The notes under the pieces were generated by a model. It was not told the DNA's origin, did no database searches, and saw only the letters and a program-made list of their open reading frames with translations. A DNA stretch of 64,000 bases. Source: Blastocladiella emersonii ATCC 22665. Its lineage: Eukaryota > Blastocladiomycota > Blastocladiomycetes > Blastocladiales > Blastocladiaceae. This document shows, piece after piece, positions 32,623 to 43,428 of this stretch. Numbering within the stretch: the stretch's first letter is position 1; each line of letters begins with the position of its first letter. The stretch spans positions 2,604,001 through 2,668,000 of the forward strand of contig JANHCV010000002.1 of assembly GCA_025594325.1 (NCBI GenBank), written 5' to 3'. The translations under genes were made by a program, and so were the position numbers.

Positions 32623-34318
32623 ATGCATCAATCCCCACGGCACCCCATGGAAAACGACCTAGTGCACCCGGCGCAGCGCATCCCGCTGCCGTCGGAGCCG
32701 CACTCGGGCTGGCTGCGCGCCGACCTCGCCGCCGCCGCTCCCGCTGCCGCCCCGCGGCCCGCCTTTGACCCGCGCACGTCGCCGGCCCGCCGGTCCACCA
32801 CCATCGCCGCCTCGCATGCGAGACCCGCCGCCTCGACCGCCGCCAAGTCCGACGCCGCCCTCGCCGCGCTGTTCGCCCCGCTCAACCTCGCCGCGTCGCC
32901 CGCGTGCGCATCCGCGTGCCAAGCGGGCCTGTCGCAGCTCAACGACGTCGCCGCACAGTCCACCGCAGGCACCCACGCCGCGCGCGCGTACCTCGCCGCG
33001 TGCCAGCGCAAGCGCGAGGAGGCCGCCGAGCGCGAGCGCCGTGCCCGTGAGGCCGCCGAAGCCAAGCGGCGCGCCGAGGAGGAGGCCAAGCGGCGCGCGG
33101 AAGAGGAGGCGCGGCGTAAGGCCGCGGAGGAGGCGAAGCGGCGCGCCGAAGAGGACGCGCGGCGGCGCGCGGAGGAGGAGGCGGCGCGCAAGGCCGAGGA
33201 GGAGCGCGCTCGCAAGGAGCAGGCGGAGCAGGCGCGCGCCGCGGCCGAGGCCAAGCAGCGCAAGGCCGAGCAGGCGGCGGCTGACAAGGCGCAGGCCGAG
33301 GCGGATGCCGCGCAAGCAGCCGCCGACGCGGCGGCCAAGGCCGAGCGCGCCGAGGCCAAGGCGAAAGCCAAGGCGGCCAAGGCGGCGCGCGGGACATCAC
33401 CCGTCCCCGAGCCCGAGTGCATGCAGCTCATCGAGTACATGAAGAAGACGGTCAACCCGGCCATGAAGGAGCCCGAGCACAAGCGCAACGGTATCGAGAT
33501 CCGCAAGAAGCTCAACACGGCGGTCGGCCAGCTCAACAACACCATGACCAAGCTGATCGACGTGATCCGCCGCGTCGACACGGAGCTCAAGACCATCCAG
33601 GCCCAGGCCGCGCCCATGTACTACGAGTACGCCCTCAACCTGCTCGCCAAGTCCTTTTGCCGCCAGGCCGAGGCCGAGATGCGGCCCGACGTCGCCAAGG
33701 CGTTCCCGTACGGCCACGTCGCCGTCCTCCTCATGGCCCACCACCCGCGATTCAAGGACTTCCTCCTCGCCCGCATGTACAAGTTCTGCCCGTACCTGAT
33801 CCCGGCGTTCCCGCGCGCCAAGACCGAGGAGGACCGCAAGCGCCTCCTCCGCATGAAGCCCAACGAGGACGGCGAAAAGTACATGGAGCGCATGGGTACC
33901 CTCGTCGCCCTGTTTGCCGCCATTGTCCAGGCCAAGCCGCTCGCCCGTACGTCGTTCCTCCCGCGTCCCTCGCCTTGCCTCCCCTCACTGACCGACTCGA
34001 ACCCCGCACGTAGCCAACATCAAGAACCCGATCGGCATCGATCACGGCTGGACCTGGCTCGCGCACGTCCTCAACCTGCCGCCGTCAGACCTGATGGTGT
34101 ACCTGGTCGAAAAGTGCCTCCTGCTCGCCGGCCACGCCCTGCTCGACGCGTACGGCCGCCAGGCCCAGAAACTCGTCGACGTGCTCATCCGCGAGTACGC
34201 GTTCCAGTGCGGCGACAACGTCAAGCCCGTCCGCTCACGCTGGGAGTCGCTCTGGGACCCGCGACAGCGCGTGTGGACGATCGAGGCTCACGCGGACCGG
34301 AATCCGAGCCGCGAGTAG
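32623..34318 (+). CDS. GLE1: mRNA export factor GLE1
   Basis: Two exons: 32623-33946 and 34014-34318 (542 aa); the intron of 67 bp starts GTACG. Residues about 125-260 form a long Ala/Glu/Lys/Arg coiled coil (RRAEEEAKRRAEEEARRK), as in Gle1. The C-terminal GLE1 domain (about 265-535) shows VNPAMKEPEHKRNGIEIRKK, VGQLNNTMTKLIDVIRRV, AFPYGHVAVLLMAHHPRF, CPYLIPAFP, and after the intron GIDHGWTWLAHVLNLPP. With inositol hexakisphosphate, Gle1 stimulates the DEAD-box ATPase Dbp5 on the cytoplasmic face of the pore to strip export factors from mRNA. A second in-frame Met (residue 9) could be the start. Confidence 0.95.
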
Positions 34319-34640
34319 CCGCGGGCGGGGCGCGGGTGGGGGTGGGCCGTTCGGGGGACGAGATTTGCTTGTAATGAACCTTCGTGTATTTACGAGATGG
34401 ATCGACTCAGTTTGTGTCCCGCTAGCCTCACTGCGACCCCATCGACCTCGCGTGGTTCAGCGGGTACGCGCAGGGGTACGCGGCAGCAGCGAGGCGAGGC
34501 AGAGACGCGTCGATCAATCATGTGAGGGTGGCGCCGGTCGCCAACGCGACTTCGCCGACCTTGTGGCGCCACCCTTTCCCTTGCGACCGCCGACGACCGT
34601 CCTCATCGTCAATGTCGGGCGACCATGAGCTGCTCTACTC
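34319..34640. other. Intergenic region; diverged homology to other family promoters
   Basis: No gene. From about 34510 it contains CGATCAATCATGTGAGGGTGG, which recurs near 38273 (upstream of A2) and, inverted and diverged, near 58980 (outside the right arm). So the upstream block of this gene family extends beyond the palindrome boundary. Confidence 0.55.
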
Positions 34641-34641
34641 C

Positions 34642-35237
34642 TATCGCAACGCAACCACGAACCGACCACCTGAAGCTCGGTTGCGGTTCCCGCCGCGCTG
34701 CGCCACCACACCGGCACGGTCACGGCGATCGATGGTCGAGGTTCGGCGGCGCGGTCCGACCGGGTTCCGCCGTCTCCCACCTCGGGATCCCACGCCGTGA
34801 CCGCGAGCGCGCGCGGTGGGTGCGCCCATCGGCCCTCCCGGCGGTCCCTCGCCGCCGCGACTTTCTCGGGTGGACCGGTCCTCTCTCTCCACCGCCCGAG
34901 ATCTCTCGTACGACGTCCTCTTGACGGCGAGACACACGCATCCTGCACCCGCACTCGACTCCGACCTGCTGCTGTACGGGCCCGTCCGCAGCCGCGATCC
35001 CGCCTGAGAACACATCGCTGACCCGCCGTCGTTGCCCGCGACTTGTAGGCGCGCACACATGTGTGATCGGGCTTCGACAACGGCACCCGGACTCGTTCCC
35101 GACCTTCTACGGTACGAACACTTGCGCTCTCGGGCCGCCGCGATGGATCGCTGACCCATCACCCGCGACATCACAGGCGCGCACGCGTCCAGGCCATCGA
35201 CCAACCCTTCTCGCAGTCGCAGATCCCGCACACCACC
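34642..35237 (+). promoter_or_regulatory. 5' region of A1 with duplicated modules and probable 5'UTR introns
   Basis: Two successive modules end in CCCGCGACTTGTAG (about 35047) and CCCGCGACATCACAG (about 35176), each preceded by ATCGCTGACCC. Each is preceded at 60-80 bp by a GTACG donor (GTACGGGCC about 34975; GTACGAACA about 35112). They read as two similar short introns in the 5' leader. The same double module stands before A2 (about 38760-38960). Confidence 0.5.
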
Positions 35238-38121
35238 ATGGACCGCCCGCTCATGCAGTCGCCGCCGCGGCGTCCCAACAAGCGCGCCAAGCGCGGCAAG
35301 GGCGGCAAGGTGGCCGCGTCGTCCGACCCGTGGCAGGCGCTGACCAACTCGGACTCGGCCGAGCTCATCACCGGCCTGCCCGACCTGTCCTCCACCCACC
35401 CTCCCGCCCCCACTCCGCCCGCGCCGCAGCCGCAGCCGCAGTCGCAGCCAGTCCGGCCGTCCCCGTCGTGGTCAGCCAACGTGCCGATCGAGGCCCTCTT
35501 GATCCTGATCGCCCTGTCGGCCAACGTCCTCGGCGCCGACCTGTCCACTGCCTCTTCGCTCCCCGTCTCGACGCCGCCGCTCGCGTCCCTCGCGTCCTCC
35601 GCCCCACCTCGGACCGCCGCGAGTGTCCGCACCGCCGCCGCGAGCGTGCGGGCGTACCTGCGCGGCATGCACGCCGAGACCCACGCCGCCAACACGCCTT
35701 CGGCCGTGCGCCAGGCCGAGAACCTGCGCTTCGCCACGCTGGCAGCCCAGTGGGCCGCGGTGGTGTTTCGCTCGCCCGGTTTCGCGGGCACCACTGCGGC
35801 TGCGGCCGCCGGCGAGGAGGGCGCCGTGGAGGCGGACGCGGACGAGGCGCGCGGCGTGCCCCGTGGCGTCCATATTGCGCACACGGCACTTCGTCATCGT
35901 GTGGGTGACGGCGACCAAGCTCACCACGCCGGGTCGGTTTCGGTTCCGAACGCGCACACGGACCTGCTCGAGGCTGTCGCTGTCGCTCCCGCTGCCGAGA
36001 CCACGGGCGACGTCGATGTCGACGTCGACGAGGACCTCGGTCCGCAGCTCGTCGCCGTCGCGCTGGTCACGCACATCCAGCTCGCGATTCTCGCGACCAC
36101 GGGCGGGTTCGCGATCCAGGCCGCAACGGCGACTGGCCAGACCATGCCCAAGGTCGGGACGCTCACGGCGCACGAGGCCATCCTGGCCGAGCTCCTCGCC
36201 GTGTCCGATGGCGCCGCGTCGTGGCTGCTGTCGACCGACGTCGCGGTTCCGGGCTCCGATTGGCGCGACCTGGTCAGGTTCAGCGGCAGCGACCTCGGCA
36301 ACCGCATCTCGGCCCTCATCGGCAACGGCGACACGGAGCACCCCGGGTTCCACTTCCTCACGGGCCTCGCTGGTCTGTGGTGGAACGTGCCGGCGCTCAG
36401 CCAGCTCATCGAGCCGCACCCAGGTGACGACGAGCCGTCGCGCGCCCGCCGCGAGCAGTGCCGCAGGGCTGACGCCCGCGGACTCGTCCAGGGCACGCTG
36501 TTGCGCGAGCCCGTGTTCCAGCAGCTCATCGCCGACATCACGGCCGCGGCATCGGAATCCAGCTCGGCGTCGCTCAAGCTGGCCATGCCCAACGTCGGCA
36601 TGAGCACCTTCGCCAAGGCCCTGGACATCATTGGTCGGTACGGCTGGGCCACCGCGAGCCCCAACCAGCGCCACCGTCTCGACTTCGCCATCGCCCACCA
36701 TGCGCCGTTCGCCCTCCTCCTGTCGAGCGGGCACGTCCGCACGCGCGACGTCGTGTTCGGGCCCCGCTCGTGGGCCGTGCTCATCACGCACCACCTCGTC
36801 CGGGGTACGCTGTCGAGGATCCAGAAGGCGCTCAAGAAGATCCCGCTCGAGGAGTACCCGGTGTCGTCGGCATGGCCAGTGGATGCCAAGGTGATTGGCA
36901 ACGGTTCGTGCTGCTCGCCCTCCACTCACGCCCACCTCCGTGCGGAAAATACTGACTGACCGCTCGTCGCTGCATGTAGTGATTTTCCTGGCCGCGCTCG
37001 TGTCCGCGGGTGCGCCGCAGGACCTGCGCGTCGTGGTCCAGTTCGCGCGCAAGGTGGTCCCGGACAACGAGCACTTCCTCGGGTCGGTCGTCGTCGACGC
37101 GTGCGGCTTCGCGGGTTCGGAGCAGGAGCTCGTCCAGCAACTGGAGCGCCAGGCGGCGCTGCCGCAGCAACAGCAGCCCGCGCGCGGCGGCCATGGACCT
37201 GTCGTCGGCTCGCTCGCGTACCTCCTCGCGGCGGTGGCGAGGGGCCTCGTGGCACCGTGGGACGAGATCGCGGTTACGCTGCGCCTGCTCGCCAAGCTGC
37301 CGGCGGCCGCAGCTGCGGTCCGCGACCGCCTCGTGTCCACGCTGGGCGACCCGGCCGTCGCGATCCAGACGATTGCTGCGCTCGGAACAGCGCCGCCGGG
37401 TATCCGGTCGCGTCTTCTCGACCTGATCACGGCGAGTGGGAGTGCCGGCGTGCTGATATCGGGCACGCTCGAGGCCGTGTGTGCTGCCGCAGGCGGCGTC
37501 GGTGGCGGGTCCGAGGACGGCGACGATCGCGAACGCGTGTACCGACACGTCCTGCTGGCGCTGCCGCGGTTCGAGGCCAGACACAAGACGCTGCCGAACG
37601 GCGGCTGCTGCCGCGAGCCGGCATGCCCGGTCCAGGAGCAGCGCGTGTGCCGTCACGCGCTCGAGATCCTGCTGTCGGCGTTCCGCGAGACTGTCGCGTC
37701 GCCGCAGTTCTGGACGGCGGGCGCGGCCGAGGCCGTCAAGCAGTACTTCCTCGTGCTCGACCGGAACCACCAGCAGCAGTTCCTGTCGGCGGACGCGGTC
37801 GCGGCGGCGGTCGGTCGCGCGGCGGCCACGTACCACGACCACGACGGTTACGACGTGCGCAACGAGTACGGCCACGCGCCGCGTGTCGTCGACGTGGCCG
37901 CCGAAGGCGAGTCCAAAGACGGCGGCGCGGGCGTCGTCGGGCCGGCCGCTCCGGCGTGCTGGTGTGACGGCTCGGTGCGGCTCACGGTGGCGGCCAAGCT
38001 GTGCGCCGTTGCGCCCGACGCGGTCCGGTCGCTGTTCGCGGGCGAGCCTGTTCCGCAGGTCGTGGCCGTGCTCGTGGCCGAGGTCGACCGGCAGCAGCAG
38101 CAGCACCTGCACGCTTCCTAA
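35238..38121 (+). CDS. Unrecognised palindrome-family protein A1
   Basis: Two exons: 35238-36903 and 36980-38121 (935 aa). The intron is 76 bp; its splice reads AACG|GTTCG...GTAG|TGATT. The start MDRPLMQSPPRRPNKRAK is basic and nuclear-localisation-like; A2 starts the same way (MSRPLMRAQ). Then come a Pro-rich stretch, an Ala-rich helical region, and the family core (EDLGPQLVAVALVTHIQ, TATGQT, WLLSTDVAVPGSDWRDLVRF, DEPSRARREQCRRADARGL). Exon 2 carries VVQFARKVVP, a conserved FLVLDRNHQQQFLSADAV block, Cys pairs (KTLPNGGCC, VCRHALEILL) and a C-terminal CWCDGSVRLTVAAKLCAV motif followed by SLFAGEP. No known domain is recognised; the product looks helical and probably nuclear. The copy B1 in the right arm encodes the same protein. 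Confidence 0.75.
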
Positions 38122-38995
38122 GCCTCGATTCTCTCGTCCCTCCCTCGCACGCGCATCAGGCAGTCTCGTCGCTGCCGCTCATTTCCAATACACAACACGT
38201 TGTTGATCACCTGCCTCGGTCACCGGCCTGCCTGCGCTTCTCCTCGCCGCCGACAAGGAAGTGGAGACGCGACGATCAATCACGTGAGGGCGGCCCCGTT
38301 CGCCACCGAGGTCGCCGACCTTCGCGAACGCCGCCCCTTCGAGTTGCCCCCGCTCCGCGTGCCGACCTCTCCGACACAGAGCGACCATGAGCTGCTCGAC
38401 GCCGACCGCAATCGCACCCTCACCTGCAGCACCGCGCCCGCCCAGCACGCCCGGCCCGCGGTCTCGCTCGGCCTGATCCCGCTCGGCCTGATCCCGCTCG
38501 ACCGTGGCGCAGCGATGCGGCCCCGCAATCCCCCGTCTCCCACCTCGACACCCCACGCCGCGGCCGTGACCGCCGTGACCGTGGGAGTGCTCGGCGCGTG
38601 ACGGCGGATGCGCCCATTGGGCCTCCTCGGCCGCCGCGCTCCCCCGGACTCGGCCACATCCCTCCCTTCCTCCCTCGCCCCCATCTCTCTGCACCCACTC
38701 AAGCACATTGCTCCACGCGAGCACCTACGACTCTTGCATCTTTGCGAACGCACGACGGTACGGGCCCGTCCGCGGTCGCGCGCCCCGCCCACAGAGCATC
38801 GCTGACCCTCTGCCGTCGCCCGCGACGTGACAGGCGCACCCCCGTCGGTTCTCGGGCCTCTACGACTGCGCCCGCACCCGCTCCTGGCCCACTTCGGTAC
38901 GATCTCTCGCGGTCGTGCGCTGGCGCGACGGATCACTGACCCATCACCCGCGACATCACAGGTGCTCCCGCACGCCGACCCTCGCGCCAACGACC
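38122..38995 (+). promoter_or_regulatory. A1-A2 intergenic region, homologous to the A1 5' region
   Basis: No gene. It matches the A1 upstream region in order: CGATCAATCACGTGAGGGCGG (about 38273), GCGACCATGAGCTGCTC (about 38381), GCGCCCATTGGGCCTCC, GTACGGGCCCGTCCGC (about 38758) and CCCATCACCCGCGACATCACAG. A tandem CTCGGCCTGATCCCG repeat lies at 38466-38500. Confidence 0.55.
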
Positions 38996-41900
38996 ATGTC
39001 CCGCCCGCTCATGCGCGCGCAGTCGCGCGGCGCAGCGAAACGCGCGGCCAGCGCGCAGTTTGCGGCCAAGGGCGGCAAGAAGAAGGCCAAGACCACCGAC
39101 TGGAAGACGCGCGACTCGTGGGACTTTGCTGCCCAGTACGTCGAGCTCGAGGACTCGCCCGACCTGCTCCCCGCCCCTGCCCCTCCCCCCTCTCCACCTG
39201 CGCCGTCGTCGTCAACTCGGCTCGCAGCGGCACCCCGTCCGCCAGCCGGTCCGCCGCCGCCGCCGCCGCCATCGGCCCCGACGTGGTCGCCCGACGTGCC
39301 GATCGAGGCCCTCGCGTTCCTCGTCGGGCAGTCGGTCGAGACGCTCAACGCCGACATCCACGCCGCACCACCATCGTCGCTCCTCGACTCGACGCCGCTC
39401 GCGTCGCTCGCGTCGCTCGTCCCTTCCACCGCACCCCGCACCGCCGCCAACGTCCGCACCGCCGCCGAGCACGTTCGCGCCTTCCTGCGCGACATGCGCC
39501 TCGCGGTCCACGCCGCCGCCAAGGCGCCCTCGACGGCTCACCAGGCCGAGTTCCTGCGCTTTGCTACGCTGGCCGCCAGGTGGGGCGCGGCGGTGGCCCG
39601 CTCGCCCGGGTTCGCGGACGTGGTGGGTCGTACCGTGTACATTGTCGGGGCGGCGGCGCCCGCCAGCGACGAGAACGCCGAGAGCGCCGAGAACGTCGGC
39701 GTCGGGCACGTTGAGCACGTCGACCATGTCGAGCACGTCGAGCACGTCGGCGTCGATCACGCGGAAAACGTCGAGAACGTCGAGGTCGACGAGGGCGGCA
39801 GCAACGTGCTGGTCCCCAAGCTCGCCAAGCTGTACCTCGGCGACGACGGCGTGCTGCTGCCCGCGCTCGAGGCCATGCTGATCGACAACGATGACGACGC
39901 GGATACCCATCCCTCCCCTGTCGTCGTCGGCGACGAGGGCGGCGTGGGTGGCGTGGACGGCGTCGGCGTGGACGGCGTCGGCGTGGACGGCGTCGGCGTA
40001 GACGGCGACAAGAACGAGAAGGAGAACGAGAAGGAGAACGAGAACGAGAACCGCGTCGAGGACAGCCCCACGACGGCCTCCGCGGGTGCGGCGCTGTGCG
40101 TGCCTCGCGGCGTCGTCCTCGCCCGCTCTGCGCTTCATTGTCGCGCGCGTGCGGACGGCGACCATGGTCATCATCACCACGCCGCCGACGCCGGGTTGGG
40201 CCCCGACACGGCTGCGGTCCCGCCCGCCCCGGTCCTTTCCGGCTCCACGGGCGACGCTCTCGTAGACCCGCCCGCCGCTTTCGACCCTGCAGCGGCAACC
40301 GCATCCCCGGCCGCTGGCGACGCCGGTGCCGGCGCAGACGCAGGCGACGAGGACCTCGGTCCGCAGCTCGTCTCCGCCGCGCTCGTCACGCTCATCCAGG
40401 TCGCGATCCTCGCGGCGACGGGCGGCATCGCGATCCAGGTCGAGACGGCGACCGGCCAGACCGTGTCCAAGGCCGCGACGGTTGCGGCGCACCGCGCCAT
40501 CTTCGAGGTGATCCTCGGCGTGGCCGACGACGTCGTGACGTGGCTGCTGTCGACCGACGTGGCCCTGCCGTGCTCGGACTGGATCGACCTCGTCCGCTTT
40601 GGCAACGGCGCCGTCGGCAACCGCCTCGCGGCCCTCGTCGCGAACGGCGACCCCGACCTGCCCGGCTACCACTACCTCGCGATTCTCGCGGCCATGTTCT
40701 GGGACGCCGAGGTGTTCGGCCAGCTCGTCCAACCGTACCCCGGCAACGACGAGCCGTCGCGCGCTCGCCGCGAGCGGTGCCGCCGCGCCGACGCGGACGG
40801 GCTGGTCCAGGGCTCGCTGTCGCGCAAGCCCGTCATCGAGGAGCTGATCGCCGACCTGACCTTCTGGGCGTCGGCGACGTCAACGTCCACGTTCAAGAAG
40901 GTGATGCCCAAGATCGAGGTCGTCGGCAAGGTGCTGGGCCTCGTCGCTCGCCACGGCCTGCGGATCGCCGACGCGGGCCAGCGCACCCGGCTCGACGCTG
41001 CCCTCGCGGGCCACATGCACCTCATCAACCACCTCGCAAACCTGCACCGCGTCTCGCGTACCGTGCTGTTTGGGCCGCGGTCGCTCGCGGCGCTCTTCCA
41101 GCGGCACCGCGAGCGGGACACCCTGTCCCGGATCTCGATGGTGCAGGAGTTTACGCCCCAAGCAGCAGACAGCGGCGGCGGCGGGTGAGGCGCTCGGCAA
41201 CGGTTCGTTTTCTCTCTCCCGTAACGCGCGTCCGCGTACGTGGCACTGACTGACTGACTGACGCCGATCCCCATCGCGTAGTGCTCACACGGAGCATGCT
41301 GGTGTACGAGGACGCGCCTCGGGGTCTCCACGGTATGGTCCAGTTCGCCCGCAAGGTCTTCCCGAAGAGCAAAAAGCGGTTCCTCGAGCAAGTCGTCAAC
41401 TCGTGCAGCGCCGGCAGCATCACCGGCTTCAAGGCTGAGGTCGCCCTGTGCCTGGAGCGGCAGGCCCTGCTCTCGCAGCAGCAGCAGCAGCAGCAGCAGC
41501 AGCACGCTCGGTGCAACGGGCCGGCCGCGGGCTCTTTCGCGCACGTCCTCGCGTGGATACCTCGGGGCCCCGTGCCGCCGTGGGACCTGTTCGCCATCGA
41601 GCTGCGCCTGCTCGCGACGCTGCCGGACGACATGGCCGCGGTCCGCGACCACCTCGTGTCGGTGCTGGCCAACCCGGCCGTCGCGATCCTGACGATTGCC
41701 GCGATCGGGACGGCGCCGCCGCAGATCCGGGTGTACCTGCTCGGCCTGATCCGGGCGAGTGGGACGGCGGGCGCGCTGATCTCGGGCGTGCTCGAGGCCG
41801 TGTTCGCCACCCACGGGCCCAACAACGAGTACTGCCACGTCCTGCCGGCGCTCCCGCCGTTTAAGAGCAGGCACAAGACGCTGCCGAACGGCGGGTGCTC

Positions 41901-42711
41901 GCGGCAGCTGCGGCAGTGCCCGGTCCAGCAGCAGCGCGTGTGCCGACACGCGCTCGAGGTTTTGCTGTGGGAGTTCCTCGCGACAGTGGTGTCGCCGCAG
42001 TCGTGGACGGCGGGCGCCGCCGGGGCCGTCAAGCAGTACTTCCTCGTGCTCGACCGGAACCACCAGCAGCAGTTCCTGTCGGCGGACGCGGTCGCGGCGG
42101 CGGTCGCTCGTGCGGCGGCAACGTACCAGGCCCACGACGGGTACGAGCCGCGCTACGAGTACGGTCGCGCGCCGCCGCACGGCGTCAACGTCATCGTCAA
42201 CGCGGGCGTCGGCCCCTCCAAGGGCGGCGACGACGAGGCGTGCGACGTGGACGACGTCGAGGTCAAGCGCGCGCCCGAGGAGGACGGCCACGCGGCGTGC
42301 GACGACGACATGGTTGTTGACACGGTCGTCGCCGTTGTCGAGGGCGAGTCCAAGGACGACTGCGCGCCGCGCGACGCGGATGGCGTCGACGTCAAGCGCG
42401 AGCCCGAGGACGACCACGCGCCGCGCGAGCCCGAGGACGACCACGCGCCGTGCAACGTGGGCAACGTCGAGATCAAGCGCGAGCCCGAGGAGGAGTCCGA
42501 GGCCGGCGGCGCGGGCAACGGCGGGTCGGCCGGGCCGGCGTGCTGGTGTGACGATTCGCCACGGCTGACGCTGGCGGCCAAGCTGTGCGCCGTGGCGCCC
42601 GACGCGGTCCGGTCGCTGTTCGCGGGCGAGCCCGGCGGCGTGCCGCAGGTCGTGGCCGTGTTCATGGCCGAGATCGACCGGTTCCGTCCGCCTCCCCATG
42701 CGACTACGTGA
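38996..42711 (+). CDS. Unrecognised palindrome-family protein A2
   Basis: Exon 1 38996-41184 and exon 2 41295-42711 give 1,201 aa, with a 110-bp GT...AG intron. The splice used in A1 (AACG|GTTCG to TAG|TG) is also present at 41203/41281, but exon 1 meets TGA 41186 first, so the donor GTGAGG at 41185 and acceptor CGGAG at 41294 are proposed. This junction is uncertain. Family core motifs are kept (EDLGPQLVSAALVTLIQ, TATGQT, WLLSTDVALPCSDWIDLVRF, DEPSRARRERCRRADADGL). Unlike A1, it carries acidic low-complexity inserts: a HVEHVDHVEHVEHVG run, a 15-bp minisatellite (GVGVDGVGVDG), an ENEKENENEN run, nine CAG codons (poly-Gln, 41476-41502) and repeated EPEDDHAPREPEDDHAP. It ends CWCDDSPRLTLAAKLCAV...SLFAGEP. 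Function unknown. Confidence 0.65.
39953..40004 (+). repeat. 15-bp coding minisatellite in A2
   Basis: Unit GTGGACGGCGTCGGC repeated about three and a half times in frame, encoding V-D-G-V-G. Mirror copy at 53497-53548. Confidence 0.8.
41476..41502 (+). repeat. (CAG)9 repeat coding poly-glutamine in A2
   Basis: Nine uninterrupted CAG codons in exon 2; mirror copy at 51999-52025 with the same count. Confidence 0.9.
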
Positions 42712-43428
42712 GCCGCTCGCCGCTCGCCGCTCGCCGCTCGCCGCTCGCCGCCCTCGTCGTTTGTCGTTTGTCCCCTCTTGCACATTTTCCCTCTCCCGTT
42801 ACCTTTCCTATGCAATACACGCACCCCCTCTCGCCATCGCACTCTCGCCTGCCCCTCTCGCCTTCGCGCGGGCCGACCGGGATTCGGGGTCGGCGGGTGA
42901 TAGCGATAAACGCGTCTCGCGGTCCGGGCGTGACCGGCACGCCATTTCGCGGCGCGTCTCGCGGGCCGCCGTGGTCGCTCGCCCCGCGCCCCGCCCGCTG
43001 CTCATAGCGAACCCCTCAACGGCAAGGAGAAGAAGGTCGCCGACTGCGACTGCTGCTGTGTGGCGCAGGACGCAGGACGCAGGACGCATCGGCCATCTGC
43101 ACATGCGCGGGGCGTGAGTGGCGGCGCCGCGGCAGGATCTCCTCTCTTTGCTTGAGGAAAGCAGCCGGCTGGGCCCTTCTCTCCCGTGGCCGCCGAGTGT
43201 CTCCCGCGGTTCCCACGCTGCGCGGTTGGGGCGCCGGCGTCAGCATCTTCCGCGCTGGACGGGGTCGCCGCCGCCGCCGCGCCCGCGCCCTCGCCCTCGC
43301 CCTCGCTCTCCCCTCTCCCTCTCGGCCTTGCGCTGCGCCGAGCGCCCCGCACTCTCTCCCTGAACCCGCCGACCAAACGCAACGCAACGCAACGCAACGC
43401 AACGCAACACACTACCACGACCGCAACC
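42712..43428. other. A2-A3 intergenic region with simple repeats
   Basis: No gene. A 7-bp tandem repeat (CCGCTCG) lies at 42713-42751, directly after the A2 stop. A 5-bp repeat (AACGC) at 43376-43408 lies just before the A3 start. The modules found before A1 and A2 are not visible here, so A3 appears to have a different promoter. Confidence 0.5.
43376..43408 (+). repeat. AACGC pentanucleotide repeat before A3
   Basis: Six and a half units of AACGC in the A3 leader, 20 bp before the ATG. Mirror copy at 50093-50125. Confidence 0.85.

Noticed and set aside
39212-40732. Long antisense frames within A2 and its mirror copy (also 40672-42783)
   Set aside because: Composition is that of a codon shadow; the sense strand carries the family motifs and a matching second exon.
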